This document shows positions 1 through 11,763 of a stretch of DNA of 64,000 nt, in pieces. A program made the translations under genes and the position numbers. The notes below the pieces were generated by a model. It searched no databases, was not told where the DNA came from, and saw only the letters and a list, made by a program, of their open reading frames with translations. Origin of the DNA: Pithys albifrons albifrons (Eukaryota; Chordata; Aves; Passeriformes; Thamnophilidae); assembly GCF_047495875.1 (NCBI RefSeq), contig NC_092460.1:8236520-8300519 (forward strand), given 5' to 3'. The first letter of the stretch is position 1; the number at the start of each line of letters is the position of its first letter.

Positions 1-192
1 ATGAGAAAATTACTTTCCTTAGCAAGTATCACTCATTTTCTTCATTAAACTATATCACAGAATGATATCACTTGATGGTTAGCTGTTTAGCTTCTGAAAA
101 AGAGACATGACCAGCAAAACTGTAGAGTTACAGCAGTTTGAATCAGTTTTTTAAAGAGAATGTTTTTCTATTTAAATGAGGCTTATGTGGTC

Positions 193-196
<4 letters not shown>

Positions 197-231
<35 letters not shown>
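197..231. repeat. (TG)n dinucleotide microsatellite
   Basis: About 17 perfect TG units in a row. It also accounts for the His/Thr-rich end of a minus-strand open frame, which is not a gene. Confidence 0.97.
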
Positions 232-233
<2 letters not shown>

Positions 234-3200
234 ATCCATGCACACATTTCTGTTTCCAGTAATTTTTGAAGCTGACTGTTGGCAGCTAAATTCAAGACCG
301 AATTTACTAGTCCCAAAGACATCACAGTTTTAAAGGGTTTTTTTGAAAATAGATGGCTATTCAGAGAATAAGAAAGGCAGTAAGGAGAGGCTACCATTTG
401 CAAGATGTTAGAAGGTCCATGTAGGCTTTTTTCCTACCAACTCAAAGCTATAGAAGATCAGGCTCCTTGGTTCTGTTATTCATAGAGCTGCCTATATACT
501 TAAAATTTCCCTGTATTTAAAGCAAGTGAAATGAAACCAGTTTATATAAGCAATCAAACGTTCTGTTGCTAAAATATGACTGCTGTATAAATCAAGCTGT
601 TACTGAGATGCTCTAAATTTCCTCTCTGGAAATGGCTCTCTGTAATTGGCTAATCTCTCAAAATAATTTGTGATACCTTTTTACACATTGTGCCAACTGG
701 AATAATCAAACAGGGCTGATTAAAATTATACTTCCCCAATTCTATTTGAAAAACATAGTTCATAAGTTTAATGTACTTTTAATTGTTTTAGACTGTTACA
801 GACTCTGAGAAGGGACTGTTGTCTCTGCTGTAGAAGACAAATATGTGAGTGTAGAAATGGTTATTAATCTTTGTTCATGTGTGAAAGAATGTGGGTGTTA
901 CCTGTAGGAAAGACCATGAAAGCATCATTGGGATCTATGGCTAAATCCCATAGAGCATGCTGAAGGTAGCAAGGTGTGTCACCACAAGGTGCTGAAGATT
1001 CCTCCCAAAAATGTGATCTGGCAGTAAACAAGCATTTTTAATGTAACCTGAGTATTATTATCAAGCACTTTTGGATGTGCACGTCTCCCACTGTAGATAT
1101 AGCACAGAATTAGGAGTAACATTCATTTAAAATCGGACATTAGTTCAGGAAAAGAAACTATGGGAATTCATTCTGAAAGGGAACTGAGTATTTTTTAAAA
1201 AATAAAGAACTGGTAAATTTGGGAAGTTGGTATTATACAGGTAAGGAACTATTCAGTCGCTGAGGCTTTCTAGAGATACACTATGCGAGGGAATCAAAGT
1301 GAATCAGTAAAGAAAAACTTGAAAGCATTTTAGGTCTACTCCATTACTTCTGTCTCTCCAGCTGACAACTCTTTTCCTTGTGCCTTCAGCTTTAGCCAGT
1401 GGGGTGGTAGCAGTGGAGAAGAGCTCACACACCCAACCAGATACCCACACCAATACCCCATCCATGCTGACCAGAAGCTGCAGCTGGTCATTCACTTCGT
1501 CATTCCACACCACCTCACACTGGTGTCCATGTGTGTGATAAAGCGATGTATTGCTCTTGATTTTCCTCCCTTTTTGTGTTCTGCATCATACTAAACCAAA
1601 GGAAACCTTGAATGTCAACAGCCACCGGTACAGTGTACGGCAGGATGTTTGTGTGGTCTCATTGCAAATGCTTGCAAGACTATGAGGAAATACAACTCTT
1701 GCAAGGCTGGAAAGGTGTGACAAATACGCCTTCCTTCTCATTACCTACCTGGTGTAGTCTATGTGTAGATTTCATTCATTTGCTCATAAAAAAGCAATTG
1801 GATTAGTTTCAGAAAATGACTCAGCATGATATGGGGGTGAGGAGGAAGAGAGACAGTGAAAGATCTCACAGCCACAAGACTGAGATTTACAATCAGTGTG
1901 GCTTGGGAATACTATTTGTTTTGTTTGAGTAAAATTTTTAAAAGGCAGTTAGATTACTGTCTACTTTATAGGTCAAAATATATGTCAAAAGAACTGTCCA
2001 TTTGCAGTCATGGTGCAGGATTGTGATCTGTTTGCCATGACACTGTTGATGTTCCAGACAGATCTTTCCAACATAACACGGGCTGAAAAATCTTTATTAC
2101 TGAGAGTGTAGGAATATTCAGGCTGTTTTTAAGAAGGGACAATAAAGGATACCCAGGGAAAGTGATAAAGAGCAATAGACATTAATTCTTACCGGGCTTT
2201 GACAGTCTGTAGACCAGGCACATCCCGAACCAGAGATCGTATCCACACCTCTGTGTTTACTCCTCAGTTTAAACTCCTTCATGTAAATGTCTGAGGATAA
2301 GGTAAAGAGCACCATGCATAAACAAAGAGCCAACCTGTCTCTTCATTATGCATCCACACACTGCTACTGCTGCTGCACATGGGTCCAGAGCTAATGTCCC
2401 AGGATACTACTACAACAGCATAATTACTATTCATCATAAATATCTTTGTCAGAAAACTGAAACAGGTCTGCCTAAAATTGCTCAGGAAAATATGCAGCAG
2501 TATTGAAAGCCAAGAAATTTAGTGATAAGGTGACAGAAAAATCTTGGCTCTGCTAAAGTCAAAATGAACTTTGCCCATGGCTTCAGTAAAGCCCAGATTT
2601 TTGCCTTGAGAGTCTGCCCAGACCAGCTGCTCTTTCTGGATGTCCTGAGAGCGTCTCGCTCCTGAGGGGGCTCCTAGGAAAGGTGAGCTGTCTTGTATTC
2701 AGAAAAATGGATTTTAACAAGCATGTGTGCACCATGGATGACTATACTACTCTTTTTGTGAAGAACCTACTCTTTCCAGCTTTGGTGTTCATTTTCACAG
2801 AGCCACATACTGCAGCAGAGCACTCATGGTTGTCAGGTTCTGATGCCACCCTGTGAGGGCGGGCTGGCAGAAAACATTCAAGTGCAGAGTGAAAAAGAAG
2901 CTGGCTTTCTATTTAGATAGCACTGGAAAATGACTATTGTGAAAAATTAAAGACTTGAGCATATACCACTTCTTTTCTCCAAACTTTTCCCTCTTCCATA
3001 CATACAAATCAGGAAAAGAATCACTTGCAGACCTTTGAGAATTTCTCTTGCTGTTTTACAGAAAGTGCTTCTGCCTTGTATGTTTAGTACTTTATGTTGT
3101 GACCATTTTAGTGAAATAAATCTATGAAGAACATGGCAAAGATGGGAAGCACAGTTTAGTGTACTGGTGAAGCTGTATCTTCAGGCACTAGACAGAACTG

Positions 3201-4627
3201 TGAGAGGAGAACTGAAGGCACCAACTCAGAGATGGGGGTGAGAGCAGAGATGGCCATTGCTGTGGCCTCACCACTGCACTCACACCCACAAACTGTGCAG
3301 AGCTCTGCTCACTCTGAAGACTGTTAACGAACTCTTGGTCCTGTTCCCAAATCTGTCTATACCAATACAACAGCAAGAGCTGAGCTTCTGCTACAGGCAT
3401 CAGTTGCCATGTGGGAAAATGCAGCACATGGATTATTGATAACCATGTCCTAGGAAGAAGTGGAGCCCTCCAGAATATCAACAGAGTATGATAAAATCTA
3501 AACGAGGAATGCATAATGAGGCCAGGATTAGCTGCACAGAGAAACTTTTTGTGCCTGAGTCCTGCCTGTTTGTGCTGTAATCTGTTACAGTTCATACTAC
3601 AGCTTATAATGAGGTTAGTTTATAAATTATTAATAGGTAATATGAGCATCTAGCAGATAAGGATAACAAGGGTTACAAGCTCATCAGCAGATAATGCTCT
3701 ATTGCAGTAATAATCAACCTGCTGAACTCTGTAATCATCTATAACAATTGAGACCTATTTGTGAAGAAAATATCTATTAATTCCTATTAAATATAAAAGG
3801 AAGTTTAATATAAGACATGGTGGTAATGAGCATATGTATGAGATCCTTTTTTTAATACTATTTTTTCTATAAGCACTTGCTTATGCTCTACAAGATCCTT
3901 CTGTAAATAGCAAATGTGTCAGCTGAAACTTGTGTATGAGGAGAGAGATAGATGTATTTTTCCACCACTGTTGTGTTCCTGAGAAGCTCAGGCTTTGAGC
4001 TGGGGCAAAGGCAATGGTAGTTTCATGAAGAACGGGTTTGTTACAACAAACAGCAAGGAACAGCTGTGCAACCCCATTTGGGTTATGTGGAATGATTCCT
4101 CTCAAGTCATCCCCTGCAACAGCTATTCTCTGTCAACCAGGTGACAACTGTAGGTGCAGAGGTGGCATCTAAGGGGGGCAATGGCCTCCTGTGCCAGCCT
4201 GGTCACTGAGTACCTCATACCAACCTTGGATCTCAGGTTCATGTGAATATGTGAGAAAGACTTTGGGGTTTGTGTGCTTAACACAAAAATCATAATTTCA
4301 GGAAGGCTAAAATTCCACTCTCCTGGAGTTAATTACTTTCTAAATTGCCTCCAGTCTGGGACTCAAAATAGTGCTTTTGGGCTACAGGGTAAGCTGTAAT
4401 GGTTGTAATGGCATGGTGTGAAATCAGATGTCATCCTGCTTTACACAAGATGAAAATGAAGTTTTTAAATCCAGCAAGTAGTTAAGAGTAAAAATAATGG
4501 AGATCTGCTGCCATTCAGGTCAGGAAAACTGTGGTGCCCCCAGTGCTGCAGAGGTGCCCCTCTAGAGAGGATGTGGATTTAGTGACAGAATTTTCCAAAT
4601 CCTGTGTGGAGGAGCTGACTATATTAC

Positions 4628-4664
4628 TTTATATATATATGTATGTGTGTATGTATGTATGTAT
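4628..4664. repeat. AT/TATG simple repeat
   Basis: A TATATATATA run passes into TATG/TGTG units (GTATGTATGTATGTAT). This is a simple-sequence tract in the 3' flank. Confidence 0.9.
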
Positions 4665-7600
4665 CTCTGTACTCATCGCCTGTGAGAAGCTGAACTCCAA
4701 GGATGCTTCCTTCTCTGCACTATGGCTGGGCCAGAGCCTTAGCTATGTGGATGCATCCTACCTTTAGTGGAAAAACTGTAGGTCTTTCTCCATATGGCTT
4801 TGCAAAAGTATCTTGTATTCTTCGCTGGAAACTGAAATCACCAGAAACAAAATGCATAGGAAGGATTTTAGCAAATAAATGTGTTTATCTTCTGGTATTA
4901 TAGCAGTGGATAAAACTAAACAGAAAAATCCCTCAACCCACAAAACCCAGAGCAAACCCCTTCCCCCACGCATTAGCATTTTCAGTCATTACACTGGGAA
5001 TAACATGCAACAACAGGATTATGATGCCAGCAAATGTACTATGCTGAAATAAAATTATTTTGAAAGGCAAGAATAATGTCATCATCATGTAGCCTGATTG
5101 CAGGGTGTAAAATAGCTTTAATAACTTTATTGATGAAACTAGTATAAAAATATAAAGGTTCTCCTTCCCTCCAATACAGCAGTGATTGTGTTAAAAGCAA
5201 GATCTCTGGGTCTAGAGGGCCCTTTTGGTGTTCCCAGCTTATGAAAAACAAGGGCTATGGCATGCAGCTGAAAATCAGCAATGCAGAGTGTTGAAATCTC
5301 ATTCAGAGATGGGTGTATTTCAGAGTACAGAACCAAAAGGGAATATTCATTATATGGAAAGCTAATGCATCATGCTGCCTAGGAAGGATGCTGAGAGGCG
5401 GCACAAGAAAATCCATAAAAACTGAAGTCTCTATAAGTGCAGGCAAAATGTGTAATAAGAGCTCCAAAAGGCAAAGAATCTAGTTGCTGAAGTTAATATT
5501 ACCTTTTGGGGACTTACTAAGAAGAAAATAACATAATCAGACTTTGGTCTCTGTTTTGGGAAGGGGCCACTGTATGATCTGAGGAAGAAGAGAGGGGGAG
5601 ACGTGATTCAGGCAGAGAATTTGTGTAGGGGTGGCTGTGTACTCACAAGAATATCAGCCCTGCTCAGGGCTGTTCATTGCTGAGGATGTCATTAAGTTTC
5701 TGGTAATACCTGGTCAAAGTACCCGAAGTGGTGTTTTTTATGCCATTTGTGAGAAAATGGACTTTCCTCTTCTGGTGCAAACTCTGTGGGGATGCAGATG
5801 CCCCCAAACAATTTTGTGAACAAATTGGAAAGAACCAGGAGGGCACTGGACTGGATCAGCACTTTGTGCCACATGTCTGTGACTTTGTGATCATGTGCAA
5901 AATTGACTTTATCATATATTGTGGATTGTTCTACCCAGGTACATGCAGTGGCAGGGGCATAAAACCAGAGAGAAATAAGGGCACGAAAAGTGAGGGGGTA
6001 TTAATATCCCTTATTTGTCAACTTTGGCCTAATTTGAACCACTTTATGCCATTTATATTAAATCACCGTGTTCTTTTTGCTTGTCATTTTGGAGCTTATT
6101 CTTTTTCTTTTTGTCCTACCTTTTATGTGACAAAGTCCAACATAATATCTTTTTTGGTAGTCACATTCTTAATCTTCCTGGTTCCTGTGGATACCAGCAA
6201 AACAAGGTGTTTCAGAAACTATTAAAGCTGATGAATCAGAGACCAGTCATTGACCTTGACTGGAAGGTGCTGATCCCTGGCTGATCAGGCACCCATGACT
6301 CAGGATGGGGAATTTGGAGAAGAATTTTGGCAAATAGAGAAAACTGTTGTGACAGTGCTCTACTCATCTAACCAAGTTAGCTTGAATCAATTATTCTTCC
6401 TAACACACACTGCTAGGAGGTCAATAGCATTTCTGAAGTCCATGCAGTATCTACAGCCTGCATCCTTTTTATTTCAGAAAAGAGGAAAAGAAAATAGGGG
6501 GGGGGAAAGCGCAAAGATTTACTTATGGCCAATTTCACAGGCTGCAATCAATTTACAGGTCACTAGGAGACTTTCAGGCAAAGGCATAACATATGTCTAA
6601 CAGGCTCAAAGTAAGAGGCTATCTAGAAAATTGGATTTAAGTTATAAGGAAGCTTATTTAAAGCACTAAAATTCAGAAGGCAGAGCCTTTCATAACCCAA
6701 GGTACTGAACCTTTAAGAGTTTTTATGATTCCACCCCTCTCCAATAATGATGTTTTTCAGGTTGAAGTCTAGTATTAAGAAACACTAAAGACATTCCTTG
6801 CTAGTTGCAAAGTGTGATAACCTTTCTATACCTAGATAAATAAAGTGTCACCTTTTATTCTGTGACATCTATTTTTATACAGCTACCTGCATTACAGCTA
6901 CAAGCTAACAGCTTGTTTTGGTCATAGTCACAGTGTATTCAGATTCGTGAATGAAATATATAGCTTAAATGACATTAAATTATATTTTAAATTAAAACTA
7001 CAGATCAAAATCAGAATGCTTATCTGATTATCATGCTCAGAATCTGTCAAATGGTTCTAACACTGAGCCAATACCATTGAAGATAATGATTGGCGCCTGT
7101 TAGGAAAAATTCCTAGAGAGTGAAGCACCACCTGGAGGGTGGTGCTAATGGTCCCATCAGGCTGCATGTAATGAAGGCCTCAATTTATTGTTTCTCTATG
7201 GTTTCCTATTCCTCTTGTTCATCTGCTGATGAAACCCGATAAGTACCTTGTTACAGAAAAATGCTCATTTATCTGGTACAGGCAAGACACTCCCATTCCA
7301 TCTCTCTTGTGCACCACACAGGAGAGAAAAAAACAGCCAGGCTTTCTTTTAGAGGTCATAATTTCCCCTCCATGCACCAGCTGAGAGAACACTGAAGATC
7401 TCATTTTATCTTGCTATCAAGCTTGTCAGCTCTGCCCTGGCTTTTCCTTCTGAGCAATGACCCGAAGGGGATCACAGCCTTTCCCTGTTATGGAGAGAAG
7501 AGGCCTGGAACATCTCAGAGCTTCTGGGGGCTGACCTACAGGACTTGGTGTTGGTATTGACTGGGGGTCTGTGTGAAGCATGGGTGAGAAGCCACCGTTT

Positions 7601-8797
7601 CTCTCTTAGGATGGGAAAATATTTTTGAAGACTGTACTAACTTTCTTCAGTATCTGGGCTTTATTTGGAGGTTCCCTCTGTTGCCTCAGTGTCTCGTTCC
7701 CCCAGGTCTGGCCTGTGACACCAGCTCACAAGTCTGCCCATTTCTTTCTATACAGAGATGGTACCTATGGCCAGGGCAACAGTGCATTTAATGGAGCAGT
7801 ACCAAAAGTAACCATCAACCCTCTCAAACATATCCTAGGCCAGATTCACATGTAGGAAAAATTGAGTGCTCATCTCACTCCAGCAGGCATCATGCCGTGA
7901 TGGACCCCCAAACCCTAAATGGTACAGAAAAACTTTACAGAGCACCCTGTGCAGTCAGAGGCTGCTGGCCCTCATCTTGCAGACAAGGCATCATTTTAGA
8001 ACATAAAATCCCAGCATAACAGCATGTGGAGTGTTGTGCCACATTCCCTTCTATCAAGCCTTGGGCTTCCAGCCAATAATGCCATCCTTCCAAGACAAAA
8101 ACACATACCTTCTGCTTTTGTTCTGATGTTGACCCAGAAGCCCTTTCAGCAGTTTTTTTTAGACAAAGGAACAAAGTATTGGGACATAGGCCCAACAGGG
8201 TTTGAATTTGGGAGTGGCAGAAATGAGGCAGAAAGCATGGCTCACAGACACAGAAATACTGGAAATGGCTTCCCTAAGAGACATGAAACTGAAATGCAGA
8301 ATCTCGTCAAAATTCAAACCCATAACATGAAACACCAGCGAAGAGGCATCAACTCCTAAACAAGGATTTCAAGACATAAGGAAGATAACAACTTCGGAAA
8401 AGTGAGCCCAGTGACTGTCAGATTAATTGAACACAGTGTCACGAAAGATTGCTTTGTGTTGTGTTGCTTCTTAAAGCATTACAGAGTCAGAAAGACATCA
8501 GAAACATTGATTGGCAGCAAAGGGGAAACAGAAATCACCAGTGATCAATACGGCAGCTGCCAGCAGGGGGGGTGACACATCAGTGCAGGAAGCACTTTGT
8601 GGATCTTCAAATGGCTAAATAATAGGACTGGGACCAAACCATTGATCAAAATTATTTTTATGTTGTAAAAAGGTCTTGAAAATACACCTTCTGGCATTTG
8701 AATCCATTTAACAAAAGTGCTGCTATTATTTGTGCCTGCTTAGCATGACTGTTAGCAGCCTCTGGAAGCCTTAAAGGCTAAACTCGTTAGCTATTTA

Positions 8798-9136
8798 TTA
8801 CAGAAGTAGTTGGGATCTCCTGATACCACCAATTAATTCAGGCATATTGTTAGAAGTGGAAACTGCTGGTAAATCATATCTCTGTCGCCAAAGTACTACT
8901 GCATCTATCCACTTGATACAGGTCTCAGCCAGGCCTCCTCCCCATGCATTTCTAAGCACAGAATCCAAGTACTTTCTCCAAGGCTTTCTCTTTTGTCTTG
9001 TCCTCCACTCCTGCCTCTGTTTCTCACCCAGATGGCTCACAAGGGCCAGAGCCTCCTGGAGCAAATGCTGCCTGACCTTTGCAGTGTTGGAAGCTGCTGC
9101 TGAGCTCGGCTCGAGTGAGGGAACCTTAGGGAACAT
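8798..9136 (-). other. Unassigned 112-codon open frame
   Basis: Runs from an ATG to a stop, and the frame stays open about 30 codons upstream of the ATG. The peptide has a protein-like basic, amphipathic middle (for example WRKYLDSVLRNAWGGG and CIKWIDAVVLWRQR) but I recognise no family. Clear splice sites were not established. It overlaps a longer open frame on the plus strand (8847-9245), so the low stop density of this GC-richer patch may explain both. Chance or a decayed exon or retrocopy are all possible. Confidence 0.15.
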
Positions 9137-11224
9137 CCACCCTGGATCCCGCAGGGAGCTCTGCCCTCTCAGTGGTTTTGCACATGATGATCTATCTGGC
9201 TGGCAGCAGCTGTGGGCTCACCTCAGACCTGCTGCTGTCCAGTGAAAACGCTATTTTTTCCATTTAAGGGACTGCTTTAGGGTGTCCTGATTTCTGTAGC
9301 TGCTACAGAGAAATCTCTCTTGTTCCATCACTGCCCCAGGTCATGTTCCCACTGCCTGACCCATTCCTTCCTTGTGGCTGTTCAAGCCTGGTTTTTGCCA
9401 TATCTACCAAAGATGCAGGAAGAGAATGACACCCTTTCTTTAGGAGTAGTTATTTAAGTACCAGGAGACAAGCCCCACAGTCTCTCAGCTTCTGACTTTT
9501 CCAGGACCTCTCTTTCCAGCCTTTCACTAGGGAATGTCCCAGTTTATCCTGTCTTTGCTCAGAGGATTTCCAGCTCACTGACTGTTCCCATTGCTCTGCT
9601 TTTGCCTGTCTTCAGTGGGGTTACATTTTTAGCCTGTGTGGTTCTCCTTCCCCAAAAGAGACAGTTTTAATCCTGCTCTGAGCAGGCTGGGAGGTGTCCT
9701 TACCTGGTCCCAGGGCAGACTTGCCAGACCTACACTTGTTTATCTTGCAGCCAGTGGGGTTGGCTCACGTTCAGCTTGCCATTAGCTCTATCCTTCAGAC
9801 ACTTCCCAAACAAGTGGGATTTAAGCAGCTCTTTTTCCATATTGTTGTTCTGAAGCACTCACCTACCTGTGCCTGTAGGGGCTGCTGTCATCTCCATGGA
9901 GGTGAAGCAGCCAGCCTGGGCAGAAGAGCCTTCCCTGGTGTCTGCTGCTGCTCTGGAAGATGTACAGAGGGCACTGTGCTCTGCTGGCAGGCTGGGAAGC
10001 GGCTCCCAGCCGCTCATCCATGAGGCATGGTGGGATGGTGTTGAGGTGCTTGCTACTGGAGTGCACCATGAGGGAGTGCCCTGGAACAAGGGCTGGAGGG
10101 AGCATGCTATGCTATGAAGGGGATAAAGCTTGGTAGGGATCACCAGGCTGTGCTGCAATGTCCCACTGAGCACAGTACTCATCCAGTCTCCCAGGCTTCA
10201 CCTTTCTCCCTGTCAACCAAAATGCAGAACTTACAGGTGAGAATGCAGCACCACAAAAGGCAGCAGATGTAATGTGTTGATTTTAACCAGCAATTTTACA
10301 TCAACAAGTGTTTCCAATCATGGGTGTGGTTTGTCCATGTGCAGGTGCTGCTCCGGAGGCTGCGCTGCCGAGTTTCTGAAGGCTCTGCCAGCCTGGGCAG
10401 CCGCTGTGACAGCAGCAGATTGCAACAAGAGTCTGTCCACAAACCCGAGGGGTTTTCCCACAAGAACAACAGAACAGGTAACACAGCACTGAGCACAGAA
10501 CCAGCACAGGAGGCAGCATGTGGAGCTGCCGAGGTTTTGTTGCAGAGCAGAGCACCGATGGCATTGTGTTCGCTTCAGTGACAGCTCTTGGACAGAGCAG
10601 CAGGGAGGTGTGACTACTAATGCACTCCATGGGGAATATGTGCTGCTTTCTCTCCAGGATATGGAACATCTGGCCCCCCCTCCCAGTCTGCCTGATACGG
10701 GAACTTTTGTTTTTCATACCACAGTGCTAGGGTTAGTTGAGCTGAGAGTTGCTGCTGGTTATCACAGTAAATAAGGTGACGGTGGCATGGTGGAAGCCCC
10801 TGTTCTTCCAGGCAGGAACCTGCTGGCAAACCAGAGCTGGAGTTAAGGAAGGGCACACCAAAGGAGCTGGCAAGAAAGCTCAGGCTCTGAAGTCCTCTTC
10901 AGAATGGAGACAGTCCTCCTTCCAGAAGGGATTTTGATGGGTCATAACCATCTAGGGAGGAGCAGTGGTGGAGATGGAAAGGGTTGTTACTGGAAGCTCT
11001 CTAATAGTTGGAGGCAATTAAGAAAGGAACAGTGATCTCCACTGTCACTGAGACAGTTCCCAGCTGAGTACTGCTTGGAAATTTGAGATCTAATTAAGGC
11101 AGGCCTTGGATCTCATCATTCTTCCTGCACGCCTGGGACAATGAAATACTGACTCCTGCATCTGTTCTGTATGTGTATCTGATGCAAATAAGGAAGAAGT
11201 CTGTAAATACATCAAAAACCATAC

Positions 11225-11230
11225 TTTATT
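11225..11230 (-). terminator. Candidate distal polyadenylation signal AATAAA of PTPRG
   Basis: The plus strand reads TTTATT, so the minus strand reads AATAAAGTATGG followed by TTTTTGATGTATTT, a T-rich and GT-containing downstream context. It was chosen as the likely end because the AT-rich UTR-like sequence stops near here and the sequence to the left is more GC-rich. Other AATAAA copies lie upstream, so this is a best guess. Confidence 0.45.
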
Positions 11231-11382
11231 TTATGTATAGCAATACAATTTACATATTAAATAACACTATAATAGAATGATTTGATATAGTTTAACATAA
11301 CAAAAAGAAGATTCTTCAAGTTACAAAAAAACCCCAAACAAAAAACCAAAAACAAACAAAAAAAAATCTCCCTCAAAATACT

Positions 11383-11400
11383 CCCTCCCACCCCCTCCCC
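11383..11400 (-). other. G-quadruplex motif on the transcript strand of the 3' UTR
   Basis: On the minus strand this reads GGGG-A-GGGGG-T-GGG-A-GGG: four G runs of at least three separated by single-nucleotide loops. It lies about 150 nt before the predicted poly(A) signal. Such motifs fold into very stable parallel RNA quadruplexes and can affect 3' end formation, localisation or translation. Any function here is inference. Confidence 0.75.
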
Positions 11401-11755
11401 AAACCAAACACCACATTTTTATTCTTTTTTTTTCTGAATGGATCAATGAGACAAATGTATCCAGTGACTGGCTAAGTCTAATTCCTATTGCACACACTGA
11501 CAATGGAATCCAAAAAAAATATCCAACTTTCACAATCACTGCCCCAAAGAAATTACATGTGTGGAAATCTTTTTTGGAGTGTGATGATGGTGTCTCACTA
11601 CCTCGATACACAGAAGGTTTGTATTCACATAGCCACCACAGAACTAGGAAGGAGGTGAAACTAGAAAAAAATTAGCTTTATATGAAAATATAAAATTCTA
11701 TGATTATATACCATAGATACAAAGTTCCCAGAAGATGCTTATCCAAGCAACAAAA

Positions 11756-11763
11756 TATTTACA
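11756..11763 (-). promoter_or_regulatory. Pumilio response element match in the 3' UTR
   Basis: The minus strand reads TGTAAATA, matching the UGUANAUA Pumilio consensus, within the distal AT-rich UTR. An eight-base motif in AT-rich sequence can arise by chance. Confidence 0.3.

Larger units (their letters stand above)
1..11204. other. 3' flank of PTPRG, apparently intergenic
   Basis: No exon of a recognisable protein was found on either strand. In mammals the genes that follow PTPRG include C3orf14 and FEZF2; neither is seen here, so they would lie further left. The stretch about 9000-10700 is more GC-rich and has long open frames on both strands that mostly mirror each other, which suggests composition rather than coding. 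Also present are a TG microsatellite, a TATG tract and G/C homopolymer runs near 6485, 8565 and 10675. Confidence 0.6.

Noticed and set aside
191..403. Minus-strand open frame ending in a His/Thr repeat
   Set aside because: The repeat is simply the TG microsatellite translated; no gene evidence.
3188..3595. 135-codon minus-strand open frame in the 3' flank as an exon of a downstream gene such as C3orf14
   Set aside because: The translation does not resemble the remembered C3orf14 protein or a FEZF2 zinc finger, and it overlaps a plus-strand frame.
9859..10182. Four overlapping open frames of about 80-110 codons near 9.7-10.2 kb
   Set aside because: They overlap on both strands and in several frames, as expected for a GC-richer patch with few stops.
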